Assembly: GCF_029269835.1 (NCBI RefSeq)
Contig: NZ_JARJBB010000010.1
Coordinates: 1 to 64,000 of the forward strand
Length of the DNA: 64,000 bases
Direction: 5' to 3'
From: Streptomyces tropicalis
GTDB taxonomy: Bacteria > Actinomycetota > Actinomycetes > Streptomycetales > Streptomycetaceae
Positions 54,148-63,065 of this stretch are shown here, piece by piece. Within the stretch, counting starts at the first letter, position 1; every line of letters starts with the position of its first letter. The position numbers and the translations under genes are program-made. A model generated the notes under the pieces. That model was not told where the DNA came from. It did not search any database and worked only from the letters and a program-made list of their open reading frames with translations.

Positions 54148-54226
54148 TCGGTTCCGCGCGCGAAGAACCGCGCGACCAAGGCTAGTTGACTCTCCGTCAG
54201 AGTCCAATCACGGGAGCGACAGAGAC

Positions 54227-54244
54227 CTATCGACATATTTATAG
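54227..54244. promoter_or_regulatory. Possible LysR-type operator
   Basis: CTAT-N10-ATAG with a T-N11-A core lies 48 bases before the LysR gene start in an AT-rich patch. An autoregulatory site is plausible. Confidence 0.45.
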
Positions 54245-54291
54245 TTGAGCGCGATCGGGGGCAGTGGCACGGGCGGCGAGAGAGGGGCGGG

Positions 54292-55197
54292 ATGGATCTG
54301 GCGTTGCTGCGGACGTTCGTCACCGTGCACCGGGCGGGGTCCTTCACTCGGGCCGCCGCCCTGCTCGGCCTGTCGCAGCCGGCCGTGACCTCCCAGATCC
54401 GCACGCTGGAGCGGCAGTTGGGGCGCCCGCTGTTCCTGCGGCAGGCCCGCGGTGTCACGCCGACCTCCATCGGCGACGAACTCGCCCACAAGGCGGCCCC
54501 GCATCTGGACGCCCTGATGGAGATAGCCGAGTCGGGCGTCGACGAGGAGTCCGCGTTACGGACGCTCCACCTGGCCGGGCCGCCCGAGTTCACGGCCGAG
54601 CGGGCCCTGCCCGCACTGACCCGGTTGACCGGCGACGACGGACGCGGCTTCGCCCTGCGGGCCTCCTTCGGGAACGCCGAGGAGACGCTGGAGGGGCTGG
54701 CGGCCGGTCACCACGATCTGGCCATCGGGACCGCCCGCCCGCGCGGCGCCCTCTTCACGGCGACCGCGCTGTGCGACGAGGAGCACGTTCTGGTCGCCGC
54801 CCGGCGACCGGCCGAGCGGCTCGGCCGCGGCGGGCCCCGCCGCCGGGGCGTCGCCGCGCTGGACGCCCTGCCCGTGGTGGAGGTGCACGAGTCCCTGCCG
54901 CTCGTCTCCCGCTACTGGGCCTCGGTCTTCGACTCCCGTCCCACTGCCTCCGGCACCGTGATCGTCCCCGATCTGCGGGCGGTCCTCGCCTGCGTCGTCG
55001 CGGGCGCCGGCCTGGCGGTGCTGCCGCGCTACCTGTGCGCGTCGGCACTGGAGCGCGGGGAGGTCGTGGCCCTGCACGAACCGGCGGTGCCGCCGCTGCG
55101 GACGTACTTCCTGGTGGCCCGCACCGGGACCCTGGCGATGCCGCACATCGCGCGGGCCCACGAGTGGCTGGTGCAGGCGGCGGCCGACTGGTGCTGA
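54292..55197 (+). CDS. LysR-family regulator with a TTA codon
   Basis: A 301-residue regulator with the N-terminal helix-turn-helix (LALLRTFVTVHRAGSFTRAAALLG, SQPAVTSQIRTLERQLG) and a standard effector-binding domain. Codon 89 (54556-54558) is TTA, so expression should need the bldA tRNA. From memory the S. coelicolor orthologue SCO3919 is also a TTA gene. Targets are unknown. A possible operator lies just upstream. Confidence 0.92.
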   Translation: MDLALLRTFVTVHRAGSFTRAAALLGLSQPAVTSQIRTLERQLGRPLFLRQARGVTPTSIGDELAHKAAPHLDALMEIAESGVDEESALRTLHLAGPPEFTAERALPALTRLTGDDGRGFALRASFGNAEETLEGLAAGHHDLAIGTARPRGALFTATALCDEEHVLVAARRPAERLGRGGPRRRGVAALDALPVVEVHESLPLVSRYWASVFDSRPTASGTVIVPDLRAVLACVVAGAGLAVLPRYLCASALERGEVVALHEPAVPPLRTYFLVARTGTLAMPHIARAHEWLVQAAADWC

Positions 55198-55307
55198 CCC
55201 GGCTCCGGGCGGCCCCCGTACGGGCCGCCGGAAGGGCTTCCCCGGGCGTCCCGCACGGCCTTCGGCGGGCCGTCACCGGGAAGGTCCGGGCGGTGACGTC
55301 CCGCGAT

Positions 55308-55321
55308 GTTTCACGTGGAAC
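55308..55321. other. parS site (1 mismatch) upstream of the Nudix gene
   Basis: GTTTCACGTGGAAC differs from parS at one base and ends 21 bases before the Nudix start. Confidence 0.75.
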
Positions 55322-55342
55322 CAGCCGGGCCACATTTCTCCC

Positions 55343-55825
55343 ATGACCGTCCGACCCGTGGTCAAGCGCACCGCTCGCGCCGTCCTCCTCGACGGCGACG
55401 ACCTGATCCTGATCAAACGCACCAAGCCCGGTGTCGATCCCTACTGGGTCACGCCCGGGGGCGGGGTCGAGCCGGGGGACACCACCGTCGTCGACGCCCT
55501 GCACCGCGAGGTGTACGAGGAACTCGGCGCCAAGATCACCGACGTCGTGCCGTGCTTCGTGGACACCGTCGAGCACATCGGCGACGACGGCGGCGCGACC
55601 GGTGTGAAGGTGCAGCACTTCTTCGTCTGCCGTCTGGAGTCCATGGACCCCGCCCTGCGGCACGGCCCGGAGGTGGACAAGCCCATCGGCGAGTACGAGA
55701 TCGTGCGGGTGCCCTTCACCCGGGTCGGCATCGCCTCGGTCCATCTCGTCCCGCTGTCGCTCCGGCACTACCTGGACGGCAACATCGAGGGCGTCCGGGC
55801 CATGCACGCCCCGGACCTGGGCTGA
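55343..55825 (+). CDS. Nudix hydrolase
   Basis: A 160-residue Nudix protein. The Nudix box GGGVEPGDTTVVDAL to HREVYEELGAKI conforms to GX5EX7REVXEELXGU and coordinates Mg2+. The hydrolysed nucleoside diphosphate derivative is unknown. The gene starts at ATG 55343 and ends 36 bases from the convergent flavohaemoglobin gene. Confidence 0.9.
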   Translation: MTVRPVVKRTARAVLLDGDDLILIKRTKPGVDPYWVTPGGGVEPGDTTVVDALHREVYEELGAKITDVVPCFVDTVEHIGDDGGATGVKVQHFFVCRLESMDPALRHGPEVDKPIGEYEIVRVPFTRVGIASVHLVPLSLRHYLDGNIEGVRAMHAPDLG

Positions 55826-55861
55826 CACCCCGGAGGCCGGACGGACGGCGGCCGGGCCCGT

Positions 55862-57200
55862 TCAGAAGCCGGCGGTGGCGAGTTCCTCGACGGAGTCGTG
55901 GCGGATCCGGGCGGGTGGGACGCCGATGCCCCGCAGGGCGTCCACACCGCTGCGGATCATGCCGGGCGGGCCGGAGAGATAGGCGTCGTACTCGGTCCAC
56001 GGGCCCCCGCCCCGGACAGCGTCGCGGAGCCCGGAGTGCGCCGGTCCGCCGACGACCGGGCGCACCGAGAGCCAGGGGTGCGCGTGCTGGAGCCGGAGCA
56101 TGGTGTCGATGTCGTACAGGTCGTGGTCGGTGCGGGCGCCGTAGAACACCTCCATCGGCCGGCGTTCACCGTGCTCGGCGACGTCCTCGACCAGCGCCTT
56201 GATGGGGGCGATGCCGGTGCCGCCGCCCAGGCACAGCAGGCCGCTGTCGGTGGAGTGGTCCACCGTCATCGACCCGTCCGGCCCGCCGAGCCGGACGACG
56301 TCACCTGGCCGGGCGCGGTGCACCAGGGCGTTCGAGACCCAGCCGGCCGGGACCGCCTTCACGTGGAACGTCAGCAGCCCGTCGGGGCGGGGCGCCGAGG
56401 CGAAGGAGTAGTGCCGCCAGATCCTCGGCCACCAGGGCGTCTCCACGGCGGCGTACTGCCCGGCGAGAAAGGGATAGGGCCGGTCCGGCCGGACGGTCAG
56501 GACGGCGACGGACGGGGTCCGGGGCTCGTGCGCGACGATCTCCGCCTGCCACCAGGCGGGCGCCCGCAGCTCGTCGGCGGCCGCGGCGTCGATCATCACC
56601 TGGGAGACGGTCGTGTACGCCCGGATCCAGGCCGCCTCCGTCTCCGGGTCCCAGACAGCGGCGGCGTACGCGCTCAGCGCCCCGATGAGGCACTCGCCGA
56701 CGGCCGGGTAGTGCTCGGCCCGGGTGGTACTTGCGGTGGCCGCGGCCGAGGTGGCCCAGGTGCCCGGCGAGGACGTCGGTGTCGTCGAACCGCTCGGCCA
56801 TGGTGAGCAGCGCCTTGAAGAGCCGGTCCCGCTGGAGGTCCATGGCCGGCGGGAACAGGGGGCGCAGTTCGGGGTGGCGGACGAAGAGCAGGGCGTAGAA
56901 ATACGAGGTGACCTCGTCGGCCACGGGCTCGATCTCGGTCATGGTCCGGCGTATGCGGACCGCGTCCGCGGACGCGGGGGGCTCCCGGGGCGGGAGGGGC
57001 GAGCGGGGCGCCGCGAGCGGACCGGGCACCCCGGACGGGAGCACGGGCGCCCCCGGGCCGCCTGGACCGACGCGGCCGCCGTGACTGCCCTGGCCACCGT
57101 GGCCGCCGTCCGGCGTCACCGGCCCCGTCCGGGGGGCGAACCAGCTGCCTTCCTCCTCCGGTCTGCCGTTCCCGGCAGACGAGCTGATCGGAGCGTCCAT
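55862..57200 (-). pseudogene. Flavohaemoglobin (globin plus FAD/NAD reductase), frameshifted
   Basis: The frame from ATG 57200 encodes a 90-residue low-complexity leader (Gly/Pro-rich) then a globin domain (IRRTMTEIEPVADEVTSYFYALLF, LGHLGRGHRKYH with the proximal His). After HRKYH near 56724 the globin continuation (RAEHYPAVGECLIGAL) and the reductase (FLAGQYAAVETP, RHYSFASAP, GGGTGIAPIKALVED for FAD and NAD binding) lie in another frame to 55862. One extra C or two missing bases in the CACCCGGG run would reconcile them. An intact protein would detoxify nitric oxide. Confidence 0.85.
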
Positions 57201-57485
57201 GCTGTTGCCTCGCCTCGGACATCGTGGTCGGTCCGCGCCCGGCCACGGCCGGACGCGCGTACTCTCCCCCGGACTGGCAGGTTCTCGCCGTGCGATCCCG
57301 TACCCGGCACCACCGTATCCACGCCGGGCCGCCGCCCCGGCGGGCCCCCGGCCCCGGCAGTGGGGCGACGTGCCACCGTAGGCGACGCCCGCGGCCCGCG
57401 TCACTCCGGTGCCCTGAACGAGAGCACGTACGTCTCCGCCGAAACCGGTGGACGTCGGGGCCTCCGATCGGACAGCCTGACCTGC

Positions 57486-58352
57486 GTGCCGATTCCACAC
57501 CCCGTCGCTCTGCCCATCCGCCGGCTCACGCCGCACGACGTGACCGCCTGCGCCGATCTGTCCGAGGACCGGGGGTGGCAGCGCGAGGAGCACAAGTGGG
57601 GCTTCCTGCTGAGCTCCGGCACGGGACACGGCATCGACGACCCCGCCGGCGGGCTCGCCGCCGCCTGCGTGGTCACCGGGTACGGGCCCCCGGAGCGTCC
57701 GGAACTGGGTGCCGTCGGCATGGTCCTGGTCGCCGAGCGGCACACGCGCCAAGGCGTCGGCCGGCGGCTCATGCGGCACGTCCTGGCCGAACAGGGCCCG
57801 ACCCCGCTCACCCTGCACGCGACGCCGTACGGCCGGCCGCTGTACGAGGAGCTCGGCTTCGAGGTCACCGGCGGCGCGGAGATGCTGTCGGGGCGCTTCA
57901 CTCCCGGCGGGCCGGCGCCGCGGGTGGCGACCCGGACGGCCACCGCCGAGGACCTCGCGGGCATCCTCCGCCTGGACGCGGAGGTGCTCGGCACCGACCG
58001 CACCCACGTCGTCACCCGACTGCCGGCCTTCGCCGACCACCTGGTCGTCGCCGAGGACGCGGACCGTCTCGTCGGCTTCGCCGCGGCCTGGCCGAACATG
58101 GACACCCACGTGGTCGGCCCCCTGGTCGCCCGGGACACGGAGACGGCCCAGGCGCTCGTCACCGCGCTGGCGGCCCGCACCGACCGCCCGCTGCGCACCG
58201 ACATCGACGTCCGGCACGGAGAGCTGGTGACCTGGCTGAAGGAGCGCGGCCTGGGACCGGTCATGCGCAACGCCGTCATGACCTACGGGATCCCGGAGCT
58301 GCCCGGGGACTGGACCCGCCGGTTCGCTCCGGTCACCGTAGCGGCCCTCTGA
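57486..58352 (+). CDS. Double GNAT-domain acetyltransferase
   Basis: A 288-residue protein with two GNAT-like halves. The N-terminal half (residues 10-140) has AERHTRQGVGRRLMRH, matching the acetyl-CoA loop (Q/R-x-x-G-x-G/A). The C-terminal half (about 150-280) is more divergent. The tandem layout is common in actinobacteria. GTG 57486 is the likely start. Substrate unknown. A perfect hairpin separates it from the convergent HbpS-like gene. Confidence 0.85.
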   Translation: MPIPHPVALPIRRLTPHDVTACADLSEDRGWQREEHKWGFLLSSGTGHGIDDPAGGLAAACVVTGYGPPERPELGAVGMVLVAERHTRQGVGRRLMRHVLAEQGPTPLTLHATPYGRPLYEELGFEVTGGAEMLSGRFTPGGPAPRVATRTATAEDLAGILRLDAEVLGTDRTHVVTRLPAFADHLVVAEDADRLVGFAAAWPNMDTHVVGPLVARDTETAQALVTALAARTDRPLRTDIDVRHGELVTWLKERGLGPVMRNAVMTYGIPELPGDWTRRFAPVTVAAL

Positions 58353-58383
58353 GGGCACCGGGCCGCCCGCACGCAGACGCCGC

Positions 58384-58419
58384 GACGCCGGTCCCCGCTC
58401 AGGAGCGGGGACCGGCGTC
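58384..58419. terminator. Bidirectional hairpin, perfect 17-bp arms
   Basis: GACGCCGGTCCCCGCTC is followed after 2 bases by its exact reverse complement. It lies between convergent genes ending at 58352 and 58465. Confidence 0.8.
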
Positions 58420-58464
58420 GTGCCGTCCGAAGGGGGCGCGGGCGGCGCCGTCCGCCGGAGGCGG

Positions 58465-58887
58465 TCAGGCCAGGGTCTCCAGCGCGGCGAGCGCGAAGGC
58501 GTGGTCCTGCTCGGGGGCGCCGCCGCCGACGCCGAGCGCGCCGATCAGCCGGCCCCCGCGGCGCACGGGCACACCGCCCGCGAGGAACAGCAGCGGCCGG
58601 TCGAGCGCGGTGGGCAGGGTGTGGAAGGGGCCGCCCGGCTGCACGGCGTCCACGAGGTCGGCCGTGGGGGTGTCCAGCTGCAGGGCCGTGTAGGCCTTGC
58701 GGGTGCTGGTCTCGCCGGAGATCAGGACGGCCCGGTCGTCCCGGCGGAAGGCCAGCAGGTGGCCGCCGGCGTCCAGGACACTCACGCTGACGGTGACCCC
58801 GGCGGCCTCCGCGGCACGGCGGGCGGCGGCGACGAGGGCCTCGGCGTCCTCGGTGGTCAGCGGGGTGACGGCGGTGGCGGTGCTCAT
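58465..58887 (-). CDS. GlcG/HbpS family haem-binding-like protein
   Basis: A 140-residue protein of the DUF336 fold, with VSVSVLDAGGHLLAFRRDD, STRKAYTAL and GGVPVRRGGRLIGALGVGGG. HbpS in Streptomyces is an extracellular haem-binding partner of SenS/SenR. This copy lacks a signal peptide, so it is probably cytoplasmic; haem binding is not proven. AAGGAG precedes ATG 58887 by 6 bases. Confidence 0.85.
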   Translation of the reverse strand: MSTATAVTPLTTEDAEALVAAARRAAEAAGVTVSVSVLDAGGHLLAFRRDDRAVLISGETSTRKAYTALQLDTPTADLVDAVQPGGPFHTLPTALDRPLLFLAGGVPVRRGGRLIGALGVGGGAPEQDHAFALAALETLA

Positions 58888-58978
58888 GGGGAACTCCTTG
58901 CGGGGGGTACGTGCTGCGCACGGAGGGGGGTGGGGGCGGCTCGGTGCGGTGCGGGGACGGCCCCGCGCCGGACCGTGA

Positions 58979-60217
58979 TCAGTGTCGGACGGCGGCCGCG
59001 GGCTGCCGGGCCGCATCGGACCCGGCGGACGGGAGCGACCCGGCGGATCCGGCGACGGCGGTGCCCTGCGGGGCGGTCCGGCGTTCCAGGGCCGACGACA
59101 CCAGGGCGAGGACCAGGGCGGCCGCGGCGAGTGCGGCGCCGACCCAGTTCGGCGCGGTGTAGCCGAGGCCGGCCGCGATGACCAGGCCGCCGAGCCACGC
59201 GGACAGCGCGTTGCCGAGGTTGAAGGCGCCGATGTTCACCGCGGAGGCGAGCGTCGGGGCGCCGTGCGCCTGGTCGAGGACGCGCTTCTGCAGCGGTGGG
59301 ACGGTGGCGAAGCCGAGAGCGCCGATCAGGGCGACGGTGACCGCCGCGGCGACCTTGTCGTGCGCGGTGAGCGTGAAGAGCGCGAGGACGACGGCGAGGG
59401 CGCCCAGGGAGACGTACAGCATCGGCATCAGGGCCCGGTCGGCGAACCGGCCGCCGACGAGGTTGCCGCCGACCATGCCGAGGCCGAAGAGGACCAGCAG
59501 CCAGGTCACGGACCCGTCGGCGAAGCCGGCGACACGGGTCATCATCGGCGCGATGTACGTGATGGCGGCGAAGACCCCGCCGAAGCCGAGGACCGTCATC
59601 GCCATGGCCAGCAGGACCTGGGCGTTCTTGAAGGCGGCCAGCTCGTGCCGCAGGTGGACGCCCTCCGGCCGGGGCAGGTCGGGGACCAGCCGGGCGATGC
59701 CGGCCAGGCCCAGGACGCCGAGTCCGGCGACCCCGGCGAAGGTGACCCGCCAGCCCGCGGACTGGCCCACGAGGGTGCCGAGCGGCACACCGACGACGTT
59801 GGCCACGGTCAGCCCGGTGAACATCATCGCGATGGCGCCGGCCTTCTTGTCCGGGGCGACCAGGTCGGCGGCGACGACCGACCCGATGCCGAAGAAGGCG
59901 CCGTGGGCCAGCGAGGCGACGATCCGGCCCGCCAGCATCACGGAGAAGGCGGGGGCCAGCGCGGAGAGCAGGTTCCCGGCGATGAAGAGCGCCATCAGGA
60001 TCATCAGCATCCGCTTGCGGGGGACCCTGGTGCCGAGGACGGTCATCAGCGGGGCGCCGAACATGACACCCAGCGCGTAGCCGGTCACCAGCAGGCCGCC
60101 GGTGGGGATGGAGACCCCGAAGTCGTGAGCGACCTGGGGCAGCAGGCCCATGATCACGAATTCGGTGGTGCCGATTCCGAAGGCCCCGATCGCGAGGGCC
60201 AGAAGCGCGAGAGGCAT
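58979..60217 (-). CDS. MFS transporter (DHA1, AraJ/Cmx-like)
   Basis: A 412-residue, 12-helix transporter. Helix 1 reads GAFGIGTTEFVIMGLLP, the signature of the AraJ/CmlR/Cmx group. Motif A is present as MTVLGTRVPRKRMLM, and VANVVGVPLGTLVGQ is the antiporter motif C region. These proteins expel drugs or sugars. It is divergent from a MarR gene 144 bases away with a shared, repeat-rich promoter, so control by that MarR is likely. Confidence 0.92.
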   Translation of the reverse strand: MPLALLALAIGAFGIGTTEFVIMGLLPQVAHDFGVSIPTGGLLVTGYALGVMFGAPLMTVLGTRVPRKRMLMILMALFIAGNLLSALAPAFSVMLAGRIVASLAHGAFFGIGSVVAADLVAPDKKAGAIAMMFTGLTVANVVGVPLGTLVGQSAGWRVTFAGVAGLGVLGLAGIARLVPDLPRPEGVHLRHELAAFKNAQVLLAMAMTVLGFGGVFAAITYIAPMMTRVAGFADGSVTWLLVLFGLGMVGGNLVGGRFADRALMPMLYVSLGALAVVLALFTLTAHDKVAAAVTVALIGALGFATVPPLQKRVLDQAHGAPTLASAVNIGAFNLGNALSAWLGGLVIAAGLGYTAPNWVGAALAAAALVLALVSSALERRTAPQGTAVAGSAGSLPSAGSDAARQPAAAVRH

Positions 60218-60241
60218 GAGGGGGATACACCTTCCCAGACG

Positions 60242-60297
60242 ATTGCAGATGCGCTTTGCGTGCGTCCACAATAATTGCAGACGCTGGTTATATGCAA
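60242..60297. promoter_or_regulatory. Candidate MarR operators in divergent promoter
   Basis: ATTGCAGA occurs at 60242-60249 and again at 60274-60281, and the second copy begins an inverted pair TTGCA-N13-TGCAA (60275-60297). The region is AT-rich and flanks both starts. Confidence 0.55.
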
Positions 60298-60361
60298 CCG
60301 GTGGATATTTCGCGGCTGCCCTATCCTGGTGAGCAACCGCTCCGGGACGGAGGAGACATCC

Positions 60362-60826
60362 ATGACAGCGACGGACCCCGCGCTCACCGCCCTCGCCCAG
60401 GGCTGGTGCGCCCTCTCCCTGCTGCACGGGAGGATCGAGGCGCACATCGAGCGCGCTCTCCAGGCCGGGCACGGCCTCAGCGTGCGCGAGTACTCCCTGC
60501 TCGACGTGCTCAGCCGCCAGCACGACGGCGAGGGAGGCCATCTGCAGATGAAGCAGGTGGCCGACGCGGTCGTCCTCAGCCAGAGCGCCACCACCCGCCT
60601 GGTCACCCGGCTCGAGGACCGCGGTCTGCTGGAGCGCTACCTCTGCCCCACCGACCGCCGCGGCATCTACACCAACGTCACCGCGGCGGGCCTGACGCTC
60701 CTCGAGGCGGCCCGGCCCACCAACGACGCCGCGCTGCGCGAGGCGCTCGACACGGCGGCGACGACCCCGGAGCTGGCCCCGCTGGTCCGGGCCGTCGAGT
60801 CGCTGCACGCCCCGGCTCCCGCCTGA
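60362..60826 (+). CDS. MarR-family regulator
   Basis: A 154-residue regulator. The winged helix (residues 35-105) shows HLQMKQVADAVVLSQSATTRLVTRLEDRGLL and LCPTDRRGIYTNVTAAG, the MarR recognition helix and wing. GGAGGAG lies upstream of ATG 60362. It is divergent from the MFS exporter and probably represses it. Confidence 0.92.
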   Translation: MTATDPALTALAQGWCALSLLHGRIEAHIERALQAGHGLSVREYSLLDVLSRQHDGEGGHLQMKQVADAVVLSQSATTRLVTRLEDRGLLERYLCPTDRRGIYTNVTAAGLTLLEAARPTNDAALREALDTAATTPELAPLVRAVESLHAPAPA

Positions 60827-60873
60827 CGGTCCCGCGTCCCGCACCCGCCGAGCCCGGCGCATAGGGTTCCCGC

Positions 60874-61338
60874 ATGGGAGAGCTGGAGATACGCACCGCC
60901 GTCGCCGAGGACGTCCCCGCCATCGTCGCGCTGCTCGCGGACGACCCGTTGGGCGCCCGGCGCGAGACCCCGGACGACCTCGCGCCCTACCGGGCGGCCC
61001 TGACGCGGATCGACGCCGATCCGAACCAGCACCTCGTGGTCGCCGAGCGCGCGGGCCGTGTCGTCGGCACCCTCCAGCTCTCGGTGATCCCCGGGTTGTC
61101 CCGCCGCGGCGCCACCCGCTCGGTCATCGAGGGCGTCCGCGTCCACGCCGACGAGCGGGGCGCCGGGCTCGGGACACGGCTCATCGAGTGGGCGGTGGAC
61201 GCCTCCCGGCGCGAGGGGTGCGTGCTGGTGCAGCTGACGTCGGACCGCACACGCGACGACGCCCACCGGTTCTACGAGCGGCTCGGCTTCGAGCCGTCCC
61301 ACCTGGGCTTCAAGCTCCAGCTCCGACCGCCGCTCTGA
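60874..61338 (+). CDS. GNAT acetyltransferase
   Basis: A 154-residue single GNAT domain. The acetyl-CoA loop is VHADERGAGLGTRLIEWAV and the C-terminus has DDAHRFYERLGFEPSHLGFKLQL. Substrate unknown. It follows the MarR gene after 47 bases. A short stem (GGCCCTC/GAGGGCC) follows the stop. Confidence 0.9.
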   Translation: MGELEIRTAVAEDVPAIVALLADDPLGARRETPDDLAPYRAALTRIDADPNQHLVVAERAGRVVGTLQLSVIPGLSRRGATRSVIEGVRVHADERGAGLGTRLIEWAVDASRREGCVLVQLTSDRTRDDAHRFYERLGFEPSHLGFKLQLRPPL

Positions 61339-61447
61339 CGGGCCCTCACCGGGAGGGCCGGCCCGCCTGCCGCTCAGCGGGCCGGTCGCCGGTGGGGCTG
61401 CCCGTGCGGCGGGCGCCGACGGCCCCCGGCCCCCGCGCGGGCACCGG

Positions 61448-62833
61448 CTAGCCGATGCCGCGCCATCCCCGCGGGTCCACCCCGCCCGGCACCGGGGCCG
61501 TCTCGTCGTACGGCTGCCGGGTGAGGACGAAGGAGCCCAGGTCGAGGTGGCTCACCGAGCCGTCCGCGCGCCGCACGGCCCGCAGCCGCTCCCCCGCGTA
61601 GTAGCCCTCCAGACCGGTCCAGCCGCCGTCGGCGTCGGGCCGGAAACGCGAGCGGCGGCCGTTGCCGGACAGGGGTTCCAGGGCGAGCAGCCCGTCCGCC
61701 GACAGCCGCAGGGCGAACGCCTGCGTCCCCCAGTACCAGGGCCCGGCCAGCTCCAGGACGGACGGGTCGGCCTCCCGCAGCGGCCGCCAGGGCTCCGGGA
61801 TGCGCGGCTCCGCCTCGGCGACGATCCCGACGAGGTCGCCGCACACCGCCGTCAGCTGCGGACCGGAGGTGCAGTTGGCGAGGACGACGGCGGCCACGTC
61901 GTCCTCCGGGCTGAAGGCGAGCGAGGCGAGGAAGCCCGGCAGCGAGCCCGAGTGCCCGACGAGGAGCCGCCCGTCCGCGGGGCGGATCTCCAGCCCCAGG
62001 CAGTAGGCGTAGCCCGCCGCCACGTCGAATGCCTCGGGCGGCGCGGCCGGGGTCCGCATCTCCCGCAGGGACGCGGCGCTCAGCACCCGGTCGTCGCCCC
62101 GGCCCAGGAACGCCGCGAACCGCGCCAGGTCGCCCGTGGTGGACCACAGCTGACCCGCGGGCGCCATCAGGCCGAGGTCCTCGGCCGGTTCGGGCAGCAG
62201 GACGTCCGCCCAGGGGTGCACGGCCCAGCCGCCCGCGTGCGGTGCCCGCGGCTGCCCGGAGGTGCGGTGCAGTCCCAGCGGGTCGAGCACCTCGCGCCGC
62301 AGGACCTCCTCCCACGGCGCCCCGCGCAGCTCCTCGACGAGGGCGCCGAGCAGGGTGTAGCCGGGATTGGAGTAGTGGAACCGGCGGCCGACGGGATGCA
62401 CCAGCGGCTGCTCCCCGAGCACGTCGGCCAGCTCCGGGCGCATGGTCCCCGGGGTGCGCTCCCACCAGGGCGGGGGCGTCTCGGCGGCCAGCCCGCCCGT
62501 GTGCGCGAGCAGGTCGGCGACCGTCGCCCCGCCGGCGCCGGTGCCCGGCAGGTGCTTCTCCAGCGGGTCCCGGAGGTCGAGGAGGCCCTCGTCCCGCAGC
62601 CGCAGGACGAGCACGGCGGTGAACGTCTTCGTGATCGAGCCGATGCGGTACTGCGTGTCCTCGTCCGGCCCGTGCCCGTCCACGGACGTCCGCGCCCCGT
62701 GCCACACCGTCCGCCCGTCCCGCACCACCGCGGCGGCCAGCGACGGTGCCCGCCCCTCGCTCTGGGCCACGGCGATCCGGTGCAGCAGCGCCCGGCGGGT
62801 CCCGGGCAGAAGCCCGTCCTGAGTTGTCGTCAT
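61448..62833 (-). CDS. Serine hydrolase (class C beta-lactamase-like)
   Basis: A 461-residue protein of the beta-lactamase/D-aminopeptidase family. The catalytic SxxK is SITK in RIGSITKTFTA and the YxN motif is in FHYSNPGYTLL; HSGSLPG replaces the usual KTG. About 150 C-terminal residues form an extra beta domain. There is no signal peptide, so it is probably cytoplasmic. The substrate may be a peptide or ester rather than an antibiotic. Confidence 0.88.
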   Translation of the reverse strand: MTTTQDGLLPGTRRALLHRIAVAQSEGRAPSLAAAVVRDGRTVWHGARTSVDGHGPDEDTQYRIGSITKTFTAVLVLRLRDEGLLDLRDPLEKHLPGTGAGGATVADLLAHTGGLAAETPPPWWERTPGTMRPELADVLGEQPLVHPVGRRFHYSNPGYTLLGALVEELRGAPWEEVLRREVLDPLGLHRTSGQPRAPHAGGWAVHPWADVLLPEPAEDLGLMAPAGQLWSTTGDLARFAAFLGRGDDRVLSAASLREMRTPAAPPEAFDVAAGYAYCLGLEIRPADGRLLVGHSGSLPGFLASLAFSPEDDVAAVVLANCTSGPQLTAVCGDLVGIVAEAEPRIPEPWRPLREADPSVLELAGPWYWGTQAFALRLSADGLLALEPLSGNGRRSRFRPDADGGWTGLEGYYAGERLRAVRRADGSVSHLDLGSFVLTRQPYDETAPVPGGVDPRGWRGIG

Positions 62834-63065
62834 GCCCCCAGTCCACCGGGTACGTCGCCGCACGTCGAGCCCATTCCGCGGGACGCGGCGCCGGGGCGCG
62901 CGGGGACGGGCGGGGACGCCACGCCCGGAGGACCCTGCGGGGTCTCGCGGTCGGTGCCGGAGAGCGCCCTCGTGACCCACTGCTCCCTCCGTCGCCTCAC
63001 GGCGTGCCGGAGACTCGCTCACGCCGTGCGGTCGATGCGCTCTCCCCGCCGGGTCGACGGGCGGA

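Noticed and set aside
56356..56369. CCTTCACGTGGAAC as a further parS site
   Set aside because: Three mismatches to the consensus and located inside the flavohaemoglobin coding sequence.
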